In this document: piece by piece, positions 1 through 7,828 of the stretch
How the letters are laid out: each line of letters starts with the position of its first letter
How positions within the stretch are numbered: position 1 is the first letter of the stretch
NCBI GenBank assembly: GCA_017449925.1
Contig: JAFSYO010000183.1
Location: forward strand, 1 to 15,262
Direction of reading: 5' to 3'
Source of the DNA: Stomatobaculum sp.
GTDB lineage: Bacteria; Bacillota_A; Clostridia; Lachnospirales; Lachnospiraceae
Length of the DNA: 15,262 bases
The notes under the pieces: model-generated
Told to the model about the DNA's origin: nothing
Seen by the model: the letters and a program-made list of their open reading frames with translations, nothing else
The model's database searches: none
Position numbers and translations under genes: made by a program

Positions 1-1580
1 ATGCTCTTCGCGTTGACGGAGAGTTCGTCGATGCCCATGCGGAGGAAGGTCTCGGTGAGGGCCAGGTCTGCGCCCAACTCGCCGCAGATGCCTACCCAGA
101 TGCCGTGTCTGTGGCCTGCGTCGATGGTCGCCTTGATGGCGCGCAGCACTGCCGGATGGTGGGTATCCAGGAAGCGGTCCAGCTTCGCGTTCTGACGGTC
201 GATCGCCAGAGTATACTGGGTGAGGTCGTTGGTTCCGATGGAGAAGAAGTCGCACTCCTGAGCCAGCTCATCCGCACAGAAGACGGCTGCGGGGGTCTCG
301 ATCATGATACCGACTTCGATCTCGCCCATCGGGACGCCTTCCTTCTCCAGTTCCTTGCGGCACTCTTCCAGTGTAGCCTTGGCCTGCTTCAGCTCCCAGA
401 CGGAGATGACCATCGGGAACATGATGGCCAGGTTGCCGTAAGCGGAAGCACGCAGCAGAGCGCGCAGCTGCTTCTTGAAGAACTCGTTTCTGGTAAGGCA
501 GATACGGAGGGCACGGAAGCCGAGGGCCGGGTTGTCCTCGTGATCCAGGTTCATGTAGTCGATGGTCTTGTCCGCGCCGATATCGCAGGTACGGATGACC
601 ACGGTCTTCGGAGCAAGGCTCTCGACTGCGAACTTGTATGCCTTGAACTGCTCTTCCTCGGTGGGCTCCTGCTTGTTGTTGAGGTAGACGAACTCGGAAC
701 GGAACAGGCCGACGCCGCCGGCGTCGTTCTGCTGGACCGCGCCGATGTCGCTGGGTCCGCCGATGTTCGCGTAGACCTTGATGGTGTGGCCGTCCAGGGT
801 GGTGTTGGGCTTGCCCTTCAGCTCCTGCAGCAGGGCCAGCTTCGCCTGGTCAGCTTTCAGCTTCTCGCCGAGGCTCTTCAGCAGGTCCTCAGTGGGATCG
901 ATGTACGCGCAGCTGTTGTAGCCGTCGATGATGCCCATCTTGCCGTCCCAGCTGTCGTCGATCTCCTTGCACTGGATGAGTGCCGGCAGGTTCATGGAGC
1001 GGGCCAGAATCGCGGTGTGGGAGTTGGAGGAACCTTCACGGGTAATGATGCCCAGCAGGAGGCTCTTGTCCAGCTTGACTGTCTCGGAGGGAGCCAGATC
1101 TTCTGCGACCAGAATGGCCGGCTCGCTTCCCTGCATGGAATCGGTATCGATGCCCATCAGCACGTCCAGGGTGGACTGCTTCAGGTCAATGATATCCGCG
1201 CTTCTTGCCTTGAAATACTCATCGTCCATAGAGCCGAAGACTTCGGCCTGGTTCTGGAACGCGACGTCCACCGCGTACTCCGCGGAGCGTTTCTGCTTGG
1301 AGATGATCTCGCGGGCTGCGTCGAGCAGGTCGTCGTCCTGCATCATCATCGCGTGGACTTCGAAGATCGCTGCGCTGTCTTCGCCTGCGGAGACCTTTGC
1401 TTTTTCATAGAGAACTGTCTGCTGGTCAATGACCTTCTGCACCGCGTCTTCAAAGCGGTCCAGCTCTGCCTGCGGATCAGTGATGATCCCCATGGGGATT
1501 TCATGCTTCGGAGCCTTGTAGATCTTGATCTTTCCGATGGCAATTCCGTTCAGGATGCTTTTACCGGTTGCTACTTGCAT
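1..1580 (-). CDS. ptsI: Phosphoenolpyruvate-protein phosphotransferase (PTS enzyme I), C-terminus cut by window edge
   Basis: Cytoplasmic enzyme I takes phosphate from PEP and passes it to HPr, the first step of all PTS sugar uptake. The frame is open from an ATG at 1580 to the left edge, about 526 residues; the family is about 540-575 long, so roughly 45 residues are missing. Visible motifs are the phospho-His loop SSNSHTAILARS (His188), the PEP-binding IGGPSD and GLFRSEF stretches near the middle, and the active-site Cys in GICGELGAD (Cys499). The edge falls inside the conserved GIDELSVNA segment. AGGAGG-like bases precede the ATG at good spacing. It lies 87 bases downstream of ptsH in the same direction, the usual ptsH-ptsI order, with a strong hairpin between them. 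Identification is secure. Confidence 0.97.
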   Translation of the reverse strand, partial: MQVATGKSILNGIAIGKIKIYKAPKHEIPMGIITDPQAELDRFEDAVQKVIDQQTVLYEKAKVSAGEDSAAIFEVHAMMMQDDDLLDAAREIISKQKRSAEYAVDVAFQNQAEVFGSMDDEYFKARSADIIDLKQSTLDVLMGIDTDSMQGSEPAILVAEDLAPSETVKLDKSLLLGIITREGSSNSHTAILARSMNLPALIQCKEIDDSWDGKMGIIDGYNSCAYIDPTEDLLKSLGEKLKADQAKLALLQELKGKPNTTLDGHTIKVYANIGGPSDIGAVQQNDAGGVGLFRSEFVYLNNKQEPTEEEQFKAYKFAVESLAPKTVVIRTCDIGADKTIDYMNLDHEDNPALGFRALRICLTRNEFFKKQLRALLRASAYGNLAIMFPMVISVWELKQAKATLEECRKELEKEGVPMGEIEVGIMIETPAAVFCADELAQECDFFSIGTNDLTQYTLAIDRQNAKLDRFLDTHHPAVLRAIKATIDAGHRHGIWVGICGELGADLALTETFLRMGIDELSVNAKS

Positions 1581-1617
1581 AAGATTTTCCTCCGTGGTTT
1601 TAAAGTGAATATAGAAA

Positions 1618-1650
1618 GCGGCAGCGCGGGCAGCATGCCCGCACTGCCGC
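1618..1650 (-). promoter_or_regulatory. Intercistronic GC-rich hairpin between ptsH and ptsI
   Basis: A near-perfect inverted repeat with 15-base arms (one mismatch) and a 3-base loop fills the middle of the 87-base ptsH-ptsI gap. Read on the minus strand it is followed by TTTC and a mixed A/T stretch rather than a clean T-run, so it is at best a leaky terminator. It could equally protect the 3' end of the ptsH message or be a processing site. Any of these would let HPr be made in excess over enzyme I, as is usual for the PTS. The structure is seen; the function is inferred. Confidence 0.6.
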
Positions 1651-1667
1651 TGGGTGCGTCACTTATA

Positions 1668-1925
1668 TTACATGTTCTCTTTCAGGAACTTCTCGAGCAT
1701 CTCGGCGCAGGCTGCCTCGTCATCGCCCTCGACCTGAATGGTGATCTCGTCGCCCTGCTTGATTCCAAGGCCCATGACCTTCAGGAGTTTCTTCATGTCA
1801 GCGCTCTTGTCGCCCTTGAAAACGGTGACTGCGCTTGCGAATGCCTTCAGATCCTTCGCGATCTGTCCAGCGGGTCTTGCGTGGAATCCTACCGGGTCAG
1901 TAATGACGTATTTGACTTCTTTCAT
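1668..1925 (-). CDS. ptsH: Phosphocarrier protein HPr, lacking the regulatory Ser46
   Basis: HPr (85 residues, normal length) relays phosphate from enzyme I to the EIIA domains of sugar permeases. The catalytic His15 is present in GFHARPAG, and the KVMGLGIKQGDEI stretch matches the family's helix B and following strand. The residue equivalent to Ser46, which HPr kinase phosphorylates in Bacillus-type catabolite repression, is Lys (ADMKKLLKV, Lys46; codons read directly as aag aaa). This protein should therefore carry phosphate but should not give P-Ser-HPr. It is not a Crh paralogue, because Crh lacks His15. The ATG at 1925 has an AAGGAGA ribosome site 8-9 bases upstream and its own predicted promoter at 2016-2044. 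It is the first gene of a ptsH-ptsI unit. Confidence 0.97.
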   Translation of the reverse strand: MKEVKYVITDPVGFHARPAGQIAKDLKAFASAVTVFKGDKSADMKKLLKVMGLGIKQGDEITIQVEGDDEAACAEMLEKFLKENM

Positions 1926-2015
1926 GGCTTTGGTTCTCCTTTTCTAATTCATATTGTTTCAGAGCAACTGTCCCGGAAAGAGCGGAGTCAGACCGGACAG
2001 ATATTCCATACAGTG

Positions 2016-2044
2016 ATTATACCTTAAACTGTGAAAAATGTGGA
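2016..2044 (-). promoter_or_regulatory. Predicted sigma-A promoter for ptsHI
   Basis: On the minus strand a perfect TATAAT (2016-2021) lies 17 bases from TCCACA (2039-2044), which matches four of six bases of the -35 consensus. Transcription would start near 2009, leaving about an 80-base leader before the ptsH ATG at 1925. It lies in the 153-base gap after the EIIBCA gene, so ptsHI can be expressed independently of the sugar module upstream. I see no convincing terminator for the EIIBCA gene in the same gap. Confidence 0.6.
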
Positions 2045-2078
2045 TAGAAGGAGAAAACTTTTATGTTTTTTTTAGTAA

Positions 2079-3962
2079 TTATTCTCCGACTTTGACGTTC
2101 TCGTAATCGTCCGCGTTGGTCAGAAGGACAACGACGCAGTCCGGGTGATTCGCCGCTTTGATCTTCGCGCGGTCGAATTCCATGATCTTCTGGCCGGCCT
2201 TGACGGTGTCGCCTTCCTTGACGAAATCTGTGAAGCCGTCGCCGTTCATGGCCACGGTGTCAACGCCGACGTGGATCAGGACTTCCATATCGCCTGCGCC
2301 GGTGATGCCGATGGCGTGCTTGGATTCCGCGACGGAGCTGATGGTGCCGTCATAAGGAGCGTAGACGACGCCCTCTTCGGGATCGATGGCAACGCCTGCG
2401 CCCAGGACGCCGCTGGCGAAGGTCTCATCCGGAATGTTCTCCTGAACGATGATCTTGCCCTTGGTAGGCTGGATGATCTCGCCGGCTTCGCACTTGATGA
2501 TGGCGTTCTTCGGAGCGTCGGCTGCGGGTGCCGCCGGAGCTGCCGGAGCAGGAGCTGCTGCCGGAGCGTCTTCATGCCAGATCATGGTGGTCAGCGCGAA
2601 TGCGACGCCGCCTGCGATGGCAAGGACGATGGTGTACTGCAGCGGGTTGGAAACAGTGAGGTAGCCCGGGATACCGGTGACGCCGTAAGCAGTCGCGCCG
2701 AAGCCGAGAATAGCTGCTACCAGGGAGCCTGCCGCGCCGCCGATCATGCCTGCCACGAAGGGCTTGAAGAAGCGCATGTTCACACCGAAGATGGCGGGCT
2801 CGGTAATGCCGAGTGCTGCGGACAGGGAGGACGGGATAGCCACGGACTTGGTCTTCTGATTCTTGACTTTCAGACCGACTGCAAGGCAGGCGCCGAACTG
2901 TGCGAAGTTCGCTGCGGATGCGATGGGCATCCAGGTGTTCAGGCCGCTCTCAGCAAGCATACCGGCCTCGATGACGTTGTACATGTGGTGCAGACCCATG
3001 ACGACGGTCGCCGGGTAGATAGCGCCCATGATGCATGCGCCGATGGGGTTCCGGACCAGGACCTTTGCTCCTGCAAGCACCCAGGTCTCCAGAGTAGAGA
3101 AGATGGGTCCTACGATCCACAGGGTCAGGAAAGCGGTGACAAGGACGGTGGTCAGCGGGGTGACGAAGAGGTCGATCATCTCCGGGACGTGCTTGTGCAG
3201 CCACTTCTCGACCTTGCACATGATGAACACGGCGATGATGACCGGGATGACATGTCCTTGATAACCTGATCTCTGAATGGTGACGATGTTGCCGATGAGG
3301 TGCCACTTCGGGATAACGCCGTCCGTGACGCCGAAGAATGCGTTGATCGCTTCAGTATTCGCGACATTCCAGCCGTTGAGGAATGCGGCGTGGATCATCA
3401 GAAGACCGATGACTGCGCCGAGGAAAATGTTGCCGCCGAAGACTCTCGCAGCGGAGACCGCGACGATGACGGGCAGGTAAGCGAAAGCGGTGTTCGCCAC
3501 GGTGTCGAGGAACGCGAACCAGTCAGAATCGCCGAATCCCAGTCCCGGGATCTTTGCCAGCGCTTCCACGAGACCCATCATAAGACCGGAGGCCACGATG
3601 GCGGGAAGAATCGGGACGAAGACGTCGCCGATGGTCTTCAGAGCCTGTCTCCACACCGGCTGCTTCGCTGCTGCCGCTGCCTTGACGTCGTCCTTGGTTC
3701 CTGCCGCGACGCCGGTCACTGCACAGAACTCATCGAAGACTTTGTTGACTGTGCCGGTGCCGATGATCAGCTGCAGCTGTCCGTTGGATTCGAACATGCC
3801 CTTGACGCCATCGACCTCTTCCAGGGCTTTCTTGTTGACTTTGCTGTTATCAGCGATAACCAGACGAAGTCTTGTCGCGCAGTGTGCAGCGCTCACCACG
3901 TTTGCGCCGCCGCCGATATTGGCAGCGATCTCTTCTGCGCATTTCCTGTAATCCAGTGCCAT
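2079..3962 (-). CDS. PTS sugar permease EIIBCA, sucrose/trehalose (glucose-superfamily) type
   Basis: A 627-residue membrane permease that imports and phosphorylates a sugar. Domains in order: EIIB (about 1-85) with phospho-Cys28 in SAAHCATRLRL; EIIC (about 105-460), hydrophobic and many-spanning, with GYQGHVIPV (233-241), GLHHMYNVIEAG (323-334) and the GITEP loop (385-389); an Ala/Pro linker (about 466-484); and a glucose-type EIIA (about 488-627) with both histidines, His549 and active-site His564 in LIHVGVDTV. The B-C arrangement and the HHMYNVIEAG loop are those of the sucrose/trehalose/beta-glucoside group. Sucrose is favoured because a GH13_4 enzyme lies just upstream, but trehalose or another disaccharide is not excluded. 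A GAGGGGG ribosome site precedes the ATG. Having its own EIIA, it needs only the HPr and EI encoded downstream. Confidence 0.93.
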   Translation of the reverse strand: MALDYRKCAEEIAANIGGGANVVSAAHCATRLRLVIADNSKVNKKALEEVDGVKGMFESNGQLQLIIGTGTVNKVFDEFCAVTGVAAGTKDDVKAAAAAKQPVWRQALKTIGDVFVPILPAIVASGLMMGLVEALAKIPGLGFGDSDWFAFLDTVANTAFAYLPVIVAVSAARVFGGNIFLGAVIGLLMIHAAFLNGWNVANTEAINAFFGVTDGVIPKWHLIGNIVTIQRSGYQGHVIPVIIAVFIMCKVEKWLHKHVPEMIDLFVTPLTTVLVTAFLTLWIVGPIFSTLETWVLAGAKVLVRNPIGACIMGAIYPATVVMGLHHMYNVIEAGMLAESGLNTWMPIASAANFAQFGACLAVGLKVKNQKTKSVAIPSSLSAALGITEPAIFGVNMRFFKPFVAGMIGGAAGSLVAAILGFGATAYGVTGIPGYLTVSNPLQYTIVLAIAGGVAFALTTMIWHEDAPAAAPAPAAPAAPAADAPKNAIIKCEAGEIIQPTKGKIIVQENIPDETFASGVLGAGVAIDPEEGVVYAPYDGTISSVAESKHAIGITGAGDMEVLIHVGVDTVAMNGDGFTDFVKEGDTVKAGQKIMEFDRAKIKAANHPDCVVVLLTNADDYENVKVGE

Positions 3963-4086
3963 AATAATCCCCCTCGTTTCATTAAATTATGAAGCATTTT
4001 GAAACATTTCCTGAAACACATATCTACACCGGCTTTGCCGGATGTATTCATTTCTGAAACGGGATCGTCCCCCGTTTTCCAGAATT
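3963..4086 (-). promoter_or_regulatory. Leader between phosphatase and PTS permease genes: two hairpins and a TGTTTCA direct repeat
   Basis: The 124-base gap holds a stem of 7-8 bp with a 7-base loop (4056-4078), a CCGGC/GCCGG stem with a 3-base loop (4029-4041), and a direct repeat TGTTTCA-5-TGTTTCA on the minus strand (4000-4018), followed by the ribosome site. Neither stem has a T-run after it, so neither is a clear terminator. I could not match a BglG/SacY-type antiterminator site. The layout is compatible with control by message processing or by a repressor binding the repeat, but this is only suggestive. I found no good -35/-10 pair. Confidence 0.35.
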
Positions 4087-4914
4087 TCAGACCAGGCCCA
4101 GTTCCTCGAAGGCCTTCGCGATGCCGTCGTCGTCCACGGAAGGACAAACCATATCGCAGTATTGTTTTAGTGTTTCCGAGCCGTTCTCCATGCAGACGCT
4201 GAATCCCGCTGCCTGGATCGCCGCCAGGTCGTTCATGGAATCGCCGAAGCTGTAGCTGTTCTCCACCGGGACCCCCAGCTTCTCGCAGACCCTGAGGATG
4301 CCGCGGCCCTTGTCGAAGGCGCGGTTGATCAGCTCTCCGTTCACGCAGCCGTGGGCCGGGACGTCCTGGACCACAAAGTCGTAACGGTCCTCCAGCGCGG
4401 CTTTTGCCTCGTCCAGCTGTTCCATTTTGAGGCACATGATGACCACCTTGAAGACGGGGCGGCCGTCGTATTCGCTCATGGGGCGGATGTTGAGGTTCGA
4501 GGCCAGCGCCTTTCTCCAGCGTTCGATCTCAGAATTGCCTTCGCCCTGTCCCGCCAGGAACTCTCCCAGGTTCTCGTCGCCCCAGGAGCCGTCCACACCT
4601 TCCACAGTGCAGAAGACGCCGTTCTTGTGGAGCAGCCGGAGCGAAAGCTCCGTGTCCTCTTTGGTCATGGGCTGATTGTATATGACTTCGTCATCCACCA
4701 CCACATAGCCTCCGGCGGCGCCGACATATCCGTCAAATCCGAAACGCAGCAGCGGCTTCAGCATGTCCGGGTTCCTGCCGGTGCAGAGGAACACTTTGTT
4801 CCCCTTTGCCTGGGCGGCCCGGATCGCCTTCAGGGCGCTGTCCGGCGGGGTGTTCTCCCCCGCCCGGACCAGGGTGCCGTCGATGTCAAGAAAGATGAGT
4901 TTTGTGTCAGGCAT
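4087..4914 (-). CDS. Cof-type HAD-IIB sugar-phosphate phosphatase
   Basis: A 275-residue cytoplasmic HAD-superfamily hydrolase with all four motifs: motif I LDIDGTLV (nucleophile Asp10, acid Asp12), motif II FLCTGRN (Thr45), motif III Lys202 in FDKGRGI, and motif IV SFGDSMND (Asp225, Asp229), which bind Mg2+. The large insert between motifs II and III is the C2 cap of the Cof/YidA type, which usually dephosphorylates small sugar phosphates. The ATG overlaps the last 8 bases of the amylosucrase-like gene, so the two are probably translationally coupled, and the sugar PTS permease follows 124 bases later. The placement suggests it removes phosphate from the imported sugar. This is inference, because substrates of this family cannot be read from sequence. 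Confidence 0.9.
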   Translation of the reverse strand: MPDTKLIFLDIDGTLVRAGENTPPDSALKAIRAAQAKGNKVFLCTGRNPDMLKPLLRFGFDGYVGAAGGYVVVDDEVIYNQPMTKEDTELSLRLLHKNGVFCTVEGVDGSWGDENLGEFLAGQGEGNSEIERWRKALASNLNIRPMSEYDGRPVFKVVIMCLKMEQLDEAKAALEDRYDFVVQDVPAHGCVNGELINRAFDKGRGILRVCEKLGVPVENSYSFGDSMNDLAAIQAAGFSVCMENGSETLKQYCDMVCPSVDDDGIAKAFEELGLV

Positions 4915-7084
4915 CTTCCTTCACGGCCTCCTGTGCTGTTACTTCTTTCTTTGTTTCCTCCGCTGCCGCTTCTTCTTTCTTAGCTTTCTTCGCGGCAGTC
5001 TTCTTGACGGCGGTCTTTTTCGCCGCAGCCGTCTTTTCCGCGGGCTTCTTTTCCGCCGGCTTCTTCGCAGCTGCCTTCTTTGCCGCGGGCTTCTTCGCCG
5101 CAGGTTTCTTCGTGGCAGTCTTCTCCGCAGCAGCTTCCGCATCCTCCGCGGCGGCTTCCTTCTCGGCAGCTTCCGTCACGTCAGCCGCTTCCTCGGCAGC
5201 TTCTTCCTCTTCCGGTTCCGGAGCCGGACGATAGCTGTGGAACAGCCACTTAAAGTCGTAGGCCGGGATGCTGACCGCCCGGGCGTCGTCTCTGTGCTCG
5301 CCGGTGATCAGGTCCGTGTATTCCTCGTCCTCGTTGATCCACGCGGTTTCGTCCCGGTTGGAGAAGTTGAACAGGCCCAGGACCTTCTGGCCCTTGAAGT
5401 ATCTGCCCATCGCCAGGATGTGGTCGTTGTAGGGCTCCAGGATCCAGGTATCAGCCTCGTTCTCGAAGGCGTCGATGGAGGCGCGGATCTCTTCCATCTT
5501 CCTGAGGGACTTGAAGATCCTGCCCTGGCGGGTGCTTACGTCTTCGCGGAACTCAGCCTCGTCCCACTTCATGTTGCCGCGGTGCAGGTAACGGCTGTCA
5601 TCCGCCTTCACCGGGTCGTCGTGGTAGCTGTAGTCGTTCAGCTGGCCGATCTCGTCGCCGCTGTAGATCACCGGAATGCCGCTCTGGGAAAGAAGGAACG
5701 CGTGCAGCATGACATCCAGACGGATGGCGCGGTCCAGTTTTTCATCGTTCTGCTCATATTCCGCTGCCTCGATACCGCAGAGGGAAGCAGTGGTGCCGCA
5801 GAGACGGGCGTCGCCCAGGCGCGGATCGTCGTTGTACAGTTCGCCCCTCGCGTCGCTCTCCCAGTAATTGCCGGTGAGGTAATCGTTCAGGTACTTTTTG
5901 TGCTTGATCTCGTCGATGCCGAACTGCTTGAGGAAGGTGTAGTCCAGGCCCCAGCCGATATCGTCGTGGCATCTCAGATAGTTCAGGAAGACATACTGCT
6001 TCGGCAGCTGGAATACCTGCTCCAGCTGGTGACGGAGGAGCCGCACGTCTCTGGTGGCCACTGTGTGCCAGGTGGAGGCCATCGTAGTCACATTGTACAG
6101 CATGTGGCACTCCGGCTTCTCCACGGTGCCGAAGTAGGGAACCACCTTGGAGGGCTCCATGACAACTTCGCCCAGCAGCAGCGTGCCGGGGCAGACGATA
6201 TCCGCCGCCATGTGCATGATGCGGACCAGCGTGTGCACCTGGGGAAGGTTCCGGCAGTTGGTGCCGAGGGTCTTCCAGATGTAGGGCGTGGCGTCAAGAC
6301 GGATGATATCCACGCCGTTGTTGCAGAGATTCAGCATGTTGGCGGTCATGTCGTTGAAGACCACCGGGTTCGCGTAGTTCAGGTCCCACTGATAGGGGTA
6401 GAAGGTGGTCATGACGACCTTCTTCGCCTCTTCGCACCAGGTAAAGTTGCCGGGAGCCGTGGTGGGGAACACCTGGGGCACGTACTTTTCGTACTCGTTC
6501 GGCAGCATCCAGTCGTCGTAGAAGAAGAAACGGTCCTGGTACTCCTTTTCGCCGGCCCGGGCGCGTTTAGCCCACTCATGGTCCTCGCTGGTGTGGTTCA
6601 TGACGAAGTCAAGGCATACCGCCATGCCGCGCTCGTGGCAGGCATCGGCCAGATCCGCCAGGTCTTCCATGGTCCCCAGCTCGGGCTGCACTTTTCTGAA
6701 GTCAGATACAGCGTATCCGCCGTCAGAGCGGTCCTTCGGGCTCTCAAGCAGCGGCATCAGATGCACGTAGTTGACTCCGCTCTCCTGCAGGTAGCCCAGA
6801 TGCTCCTTGATCCCCTTCAGGGTTCCGGCAAAGCAGTTGGTGTAGAGCATCATGCCCAGCGTCGCGTTGTTCTGGCACCAGTTCTCTGCCAGAAGGCGTC
6901 CGTCGTCCCATTCCTTCAGCAGCGGCTTTCTTGCCTGGTAGTACTCATACAGCATGTTCACGAAGTAGTTGAATGCCTGCATGTCGTTGCGGTAGATCTC
7001 GCAGTACAGCCACTTCATTTCATCATAGTGCTTGTCGAGTCTCGCCTGGAACTCAGGCTCAAAGATTTTTTTCTCTTCCTGCAT
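4907..7084 (-). CDS. GH13_4 amylosucrase-like glucansucrase with a histone-H1-like C-terminal tail
   Basis: Amylosucrases split sucrose and add the glucose to an alpha-1,4-glucan, releasing fructose; close relatives simply hydrolyse sucrose. I place the start at ATG 7084, because GGAGG then lies 8 bases upstream; a GTG at 7090 is in frame but sits too close. The protein has 725 residues. From that start the family motifs are RSDGGYAVSD (Asp121), nucleophile Asp264 in IIRLDATPYIWK, acid/base Glu306 in LLGEVV, Asp374 in LRCHDDIGW, then YSGDEIGQLNDYSYHDDP and ADDSRYLHR. An N-terminal helical region as in known amylosucrases precedes the barrel. No signal peptide is seen, so it is intracellular. 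After about residue 617 the family ends, but about 105 residues follow: acidic/Ala-rich, then AAKKPAAKK repeats (about 657-703), then acidic again. The HAD phosphatase gene overlaps its stop. Confidence 0.9.
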   Translation of the reverse strand: MQEEKKIFEPEFQARLDKHYDEMKWLYCEIYRNDMQAFNYFVNMLYEYYQARKPLLKEWDDGRLLAENWCQNNATLGMMLYTNCFAGTLKGIKEHLGYLQESGVNYVHLMPLLESPKDRSDGGYAVSDFRKVQPELGTMEDLADLADACHERGMAVCLDFVMNHTSEDHEWAKRARAGEKEYQDRFFFYDDWMLPNEYEKYVPQVFPTTAPGNFTWCEEAKKVVMTTFYPYQWDLNYANPVVFNDMTANMLNLCNNGVDIIRLDATPYIWKTLGTNCRNLPQVHTLVRIMHMAADIVCPGTLLLGEVVMEPSKVVPYFGTVEKPECHMLYNVTTMASTWHTVATRDVRLLRHQLEQVFQLPKQYVFLNYLRCHDDIGWGLDYTFLKQFGIDEIKHKKYLNDYLTGNYWESDARGELYNDDPRLGDARLCGTTASLCGIEAAEYEQNDEKLDRAIRLDVMLHAFLLSQSGIPVIYSGDEIGQLNDYSYHDDPVKADDSRYLHRGNMKWDEAEFREDVSTRQGRIFKSLRKMEEIRASIDAFENEADTWILEPYNDHILAMGRYFKGQKVLGLFNFSNRDETAWINEDEEYTDLITGEHRDDARAVSIPAYDFKWLFHSYRPAPEPEEEEAAEEAADVTEAAEKEAAAEDAEAAAEKTATKKPAAKKPAAKKAAAKKPAEKKPAEKTAAAKKTAVKKTAAKKAKKEEAAAEETKKEVTAQEAVKEDA

Positions 7085-7192
7085 AGGCACTGCCTCCGTT
7101 TCTTCTTATTTTTCTAGTTCTAACTTACTACAGTTTTAGGGCAGGTGTAAAGCTAAACCAATGGACAAACAGGTTATTTTTCTGAAAATTGT

Positions 7193-7828
7193 TCAACACG
7201 CGAGCCAGTTAAGGAGGCCCTGCATCGGGAGCAGCCCTCCCAGGACCCAGGACACCGCCGCCACAGGGATGGCGGAGGCCATGTCCAGGAACGCATGCTG
7301 CTTGGTGGTCATGGTGGAGATCACGATCAGGACCGCCGTCAGGATGGACAGAAAACGGGGTCCCGTCCCGAGGGCCGGGCAGATCGCTGCCGCCACTATC
7401 ACCAGATAACACATGGAGCAGTGCATGCTGGGCATGCAGTTGACGCCTTTGTAGCTTCCGCTGTACACGATCTTCATCAGCCGCCCCGGGAACGTATCCG
7501 GCGGCACCGGCCTCTCAAAGGAAGTGGGGTACAGAAGATAGATCACTGTGCTGATCACGATATCCGCCGCTGCCGCCCCCAGGTACCGGGCGTACACCGC
7601 GGTGTCTGCGAAGTATGCCGCCACCGGGAACAGGAAGATCAGCGGGAACCACAGAATGTAGATGAAGACCCACGCGGGCTGGAAAGGTATCCTGTGGTCG
7701 ATATTCCTGTAGATATCGTGGGGCGGGCCCTCGAACTTCTCCACGCCGAAGTAGATCAGACTCTGGAACCCCAGGAATATTGCCTGGAACAGTGCCGGGC
7801 GGAAGTTTTCAGCCAGTCCGCGGATCAT
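7193..7828 (-). CDS. PAP2-superfamily membrane phosphatase/phosphotransferase
   Basis: A 211-residue integral membrane protein with several hydrophobic segments (about 52-72, 85-101, 138-152, 160-173 and 183-200). The PAP2 signature is present in order: FERPVPPD (about 104-111), NCMPSMHCS (His136) and TMTTKQHAFLD (His178, Asp182). The last has Thr-Lys where classical phosphatases have Ser-Arg, as in the inositol-phosphotransferase/AUR1-like branch. It probably acts on a lipid or polyprenyl phosphate at the membrane, but the substrate is unknown. The ATG overlaps the nth stop by 4 bases (ATGA), showing translational coupling. The gene ends 108 bases before the amylosucrase-like start with no terminator that I can see. 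Confidence 0.85.
   Translation of the reverse strand: MIRGLAENFRPALFQAIFLGFQSLIYFGVEKFEGPPHDIYRNIDHRIPFQPAWVFIYILWFPLIFLFPVAAYFADTAVYARYLGAAAADIVISTVIYLLYPTSFERPVPPDTFPGRLMKIVYSGSYKGVNCMPSMHCSMCYLVIVAAAICPALGTGPRFLSILTAVLIVISTMTTKQHAFLDMASAIPVAAVSWVLGGLLPMQGLLNWLAC

Noticed and set aside
105..2027. Long plus-strand open frame (640 codons) opposite ptsH and ptsI
   Set aside because: It is antisense to unmistakable PTS genes and has no recognisable domain; long antisense frames are expected from G+C-rich third positions.
2041..2100. GGAGAA/TTCTCC pairing at the end of the EIIBCA gene as a terminator
   Set aside because: Only 6 bp with a loop of over 20 bases and no T-run after it.
4763..7117. 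784-codon plus-strand frame, longer than the GH13 gene it overlaps
   Set aside because: The minus strand carries a full GH13_4 catalytic set; the antisense product is Val/Leu/Arg-rich with no domain.
7085..7192. Promoter or cre-like site upstream of the amylosucrase-like gene (TTTACA; TGTAAAGCTAAACCA)
   Set aside because: No -10 box at proper spacing from TTTACA, and the cre-like match lacks the central CG.
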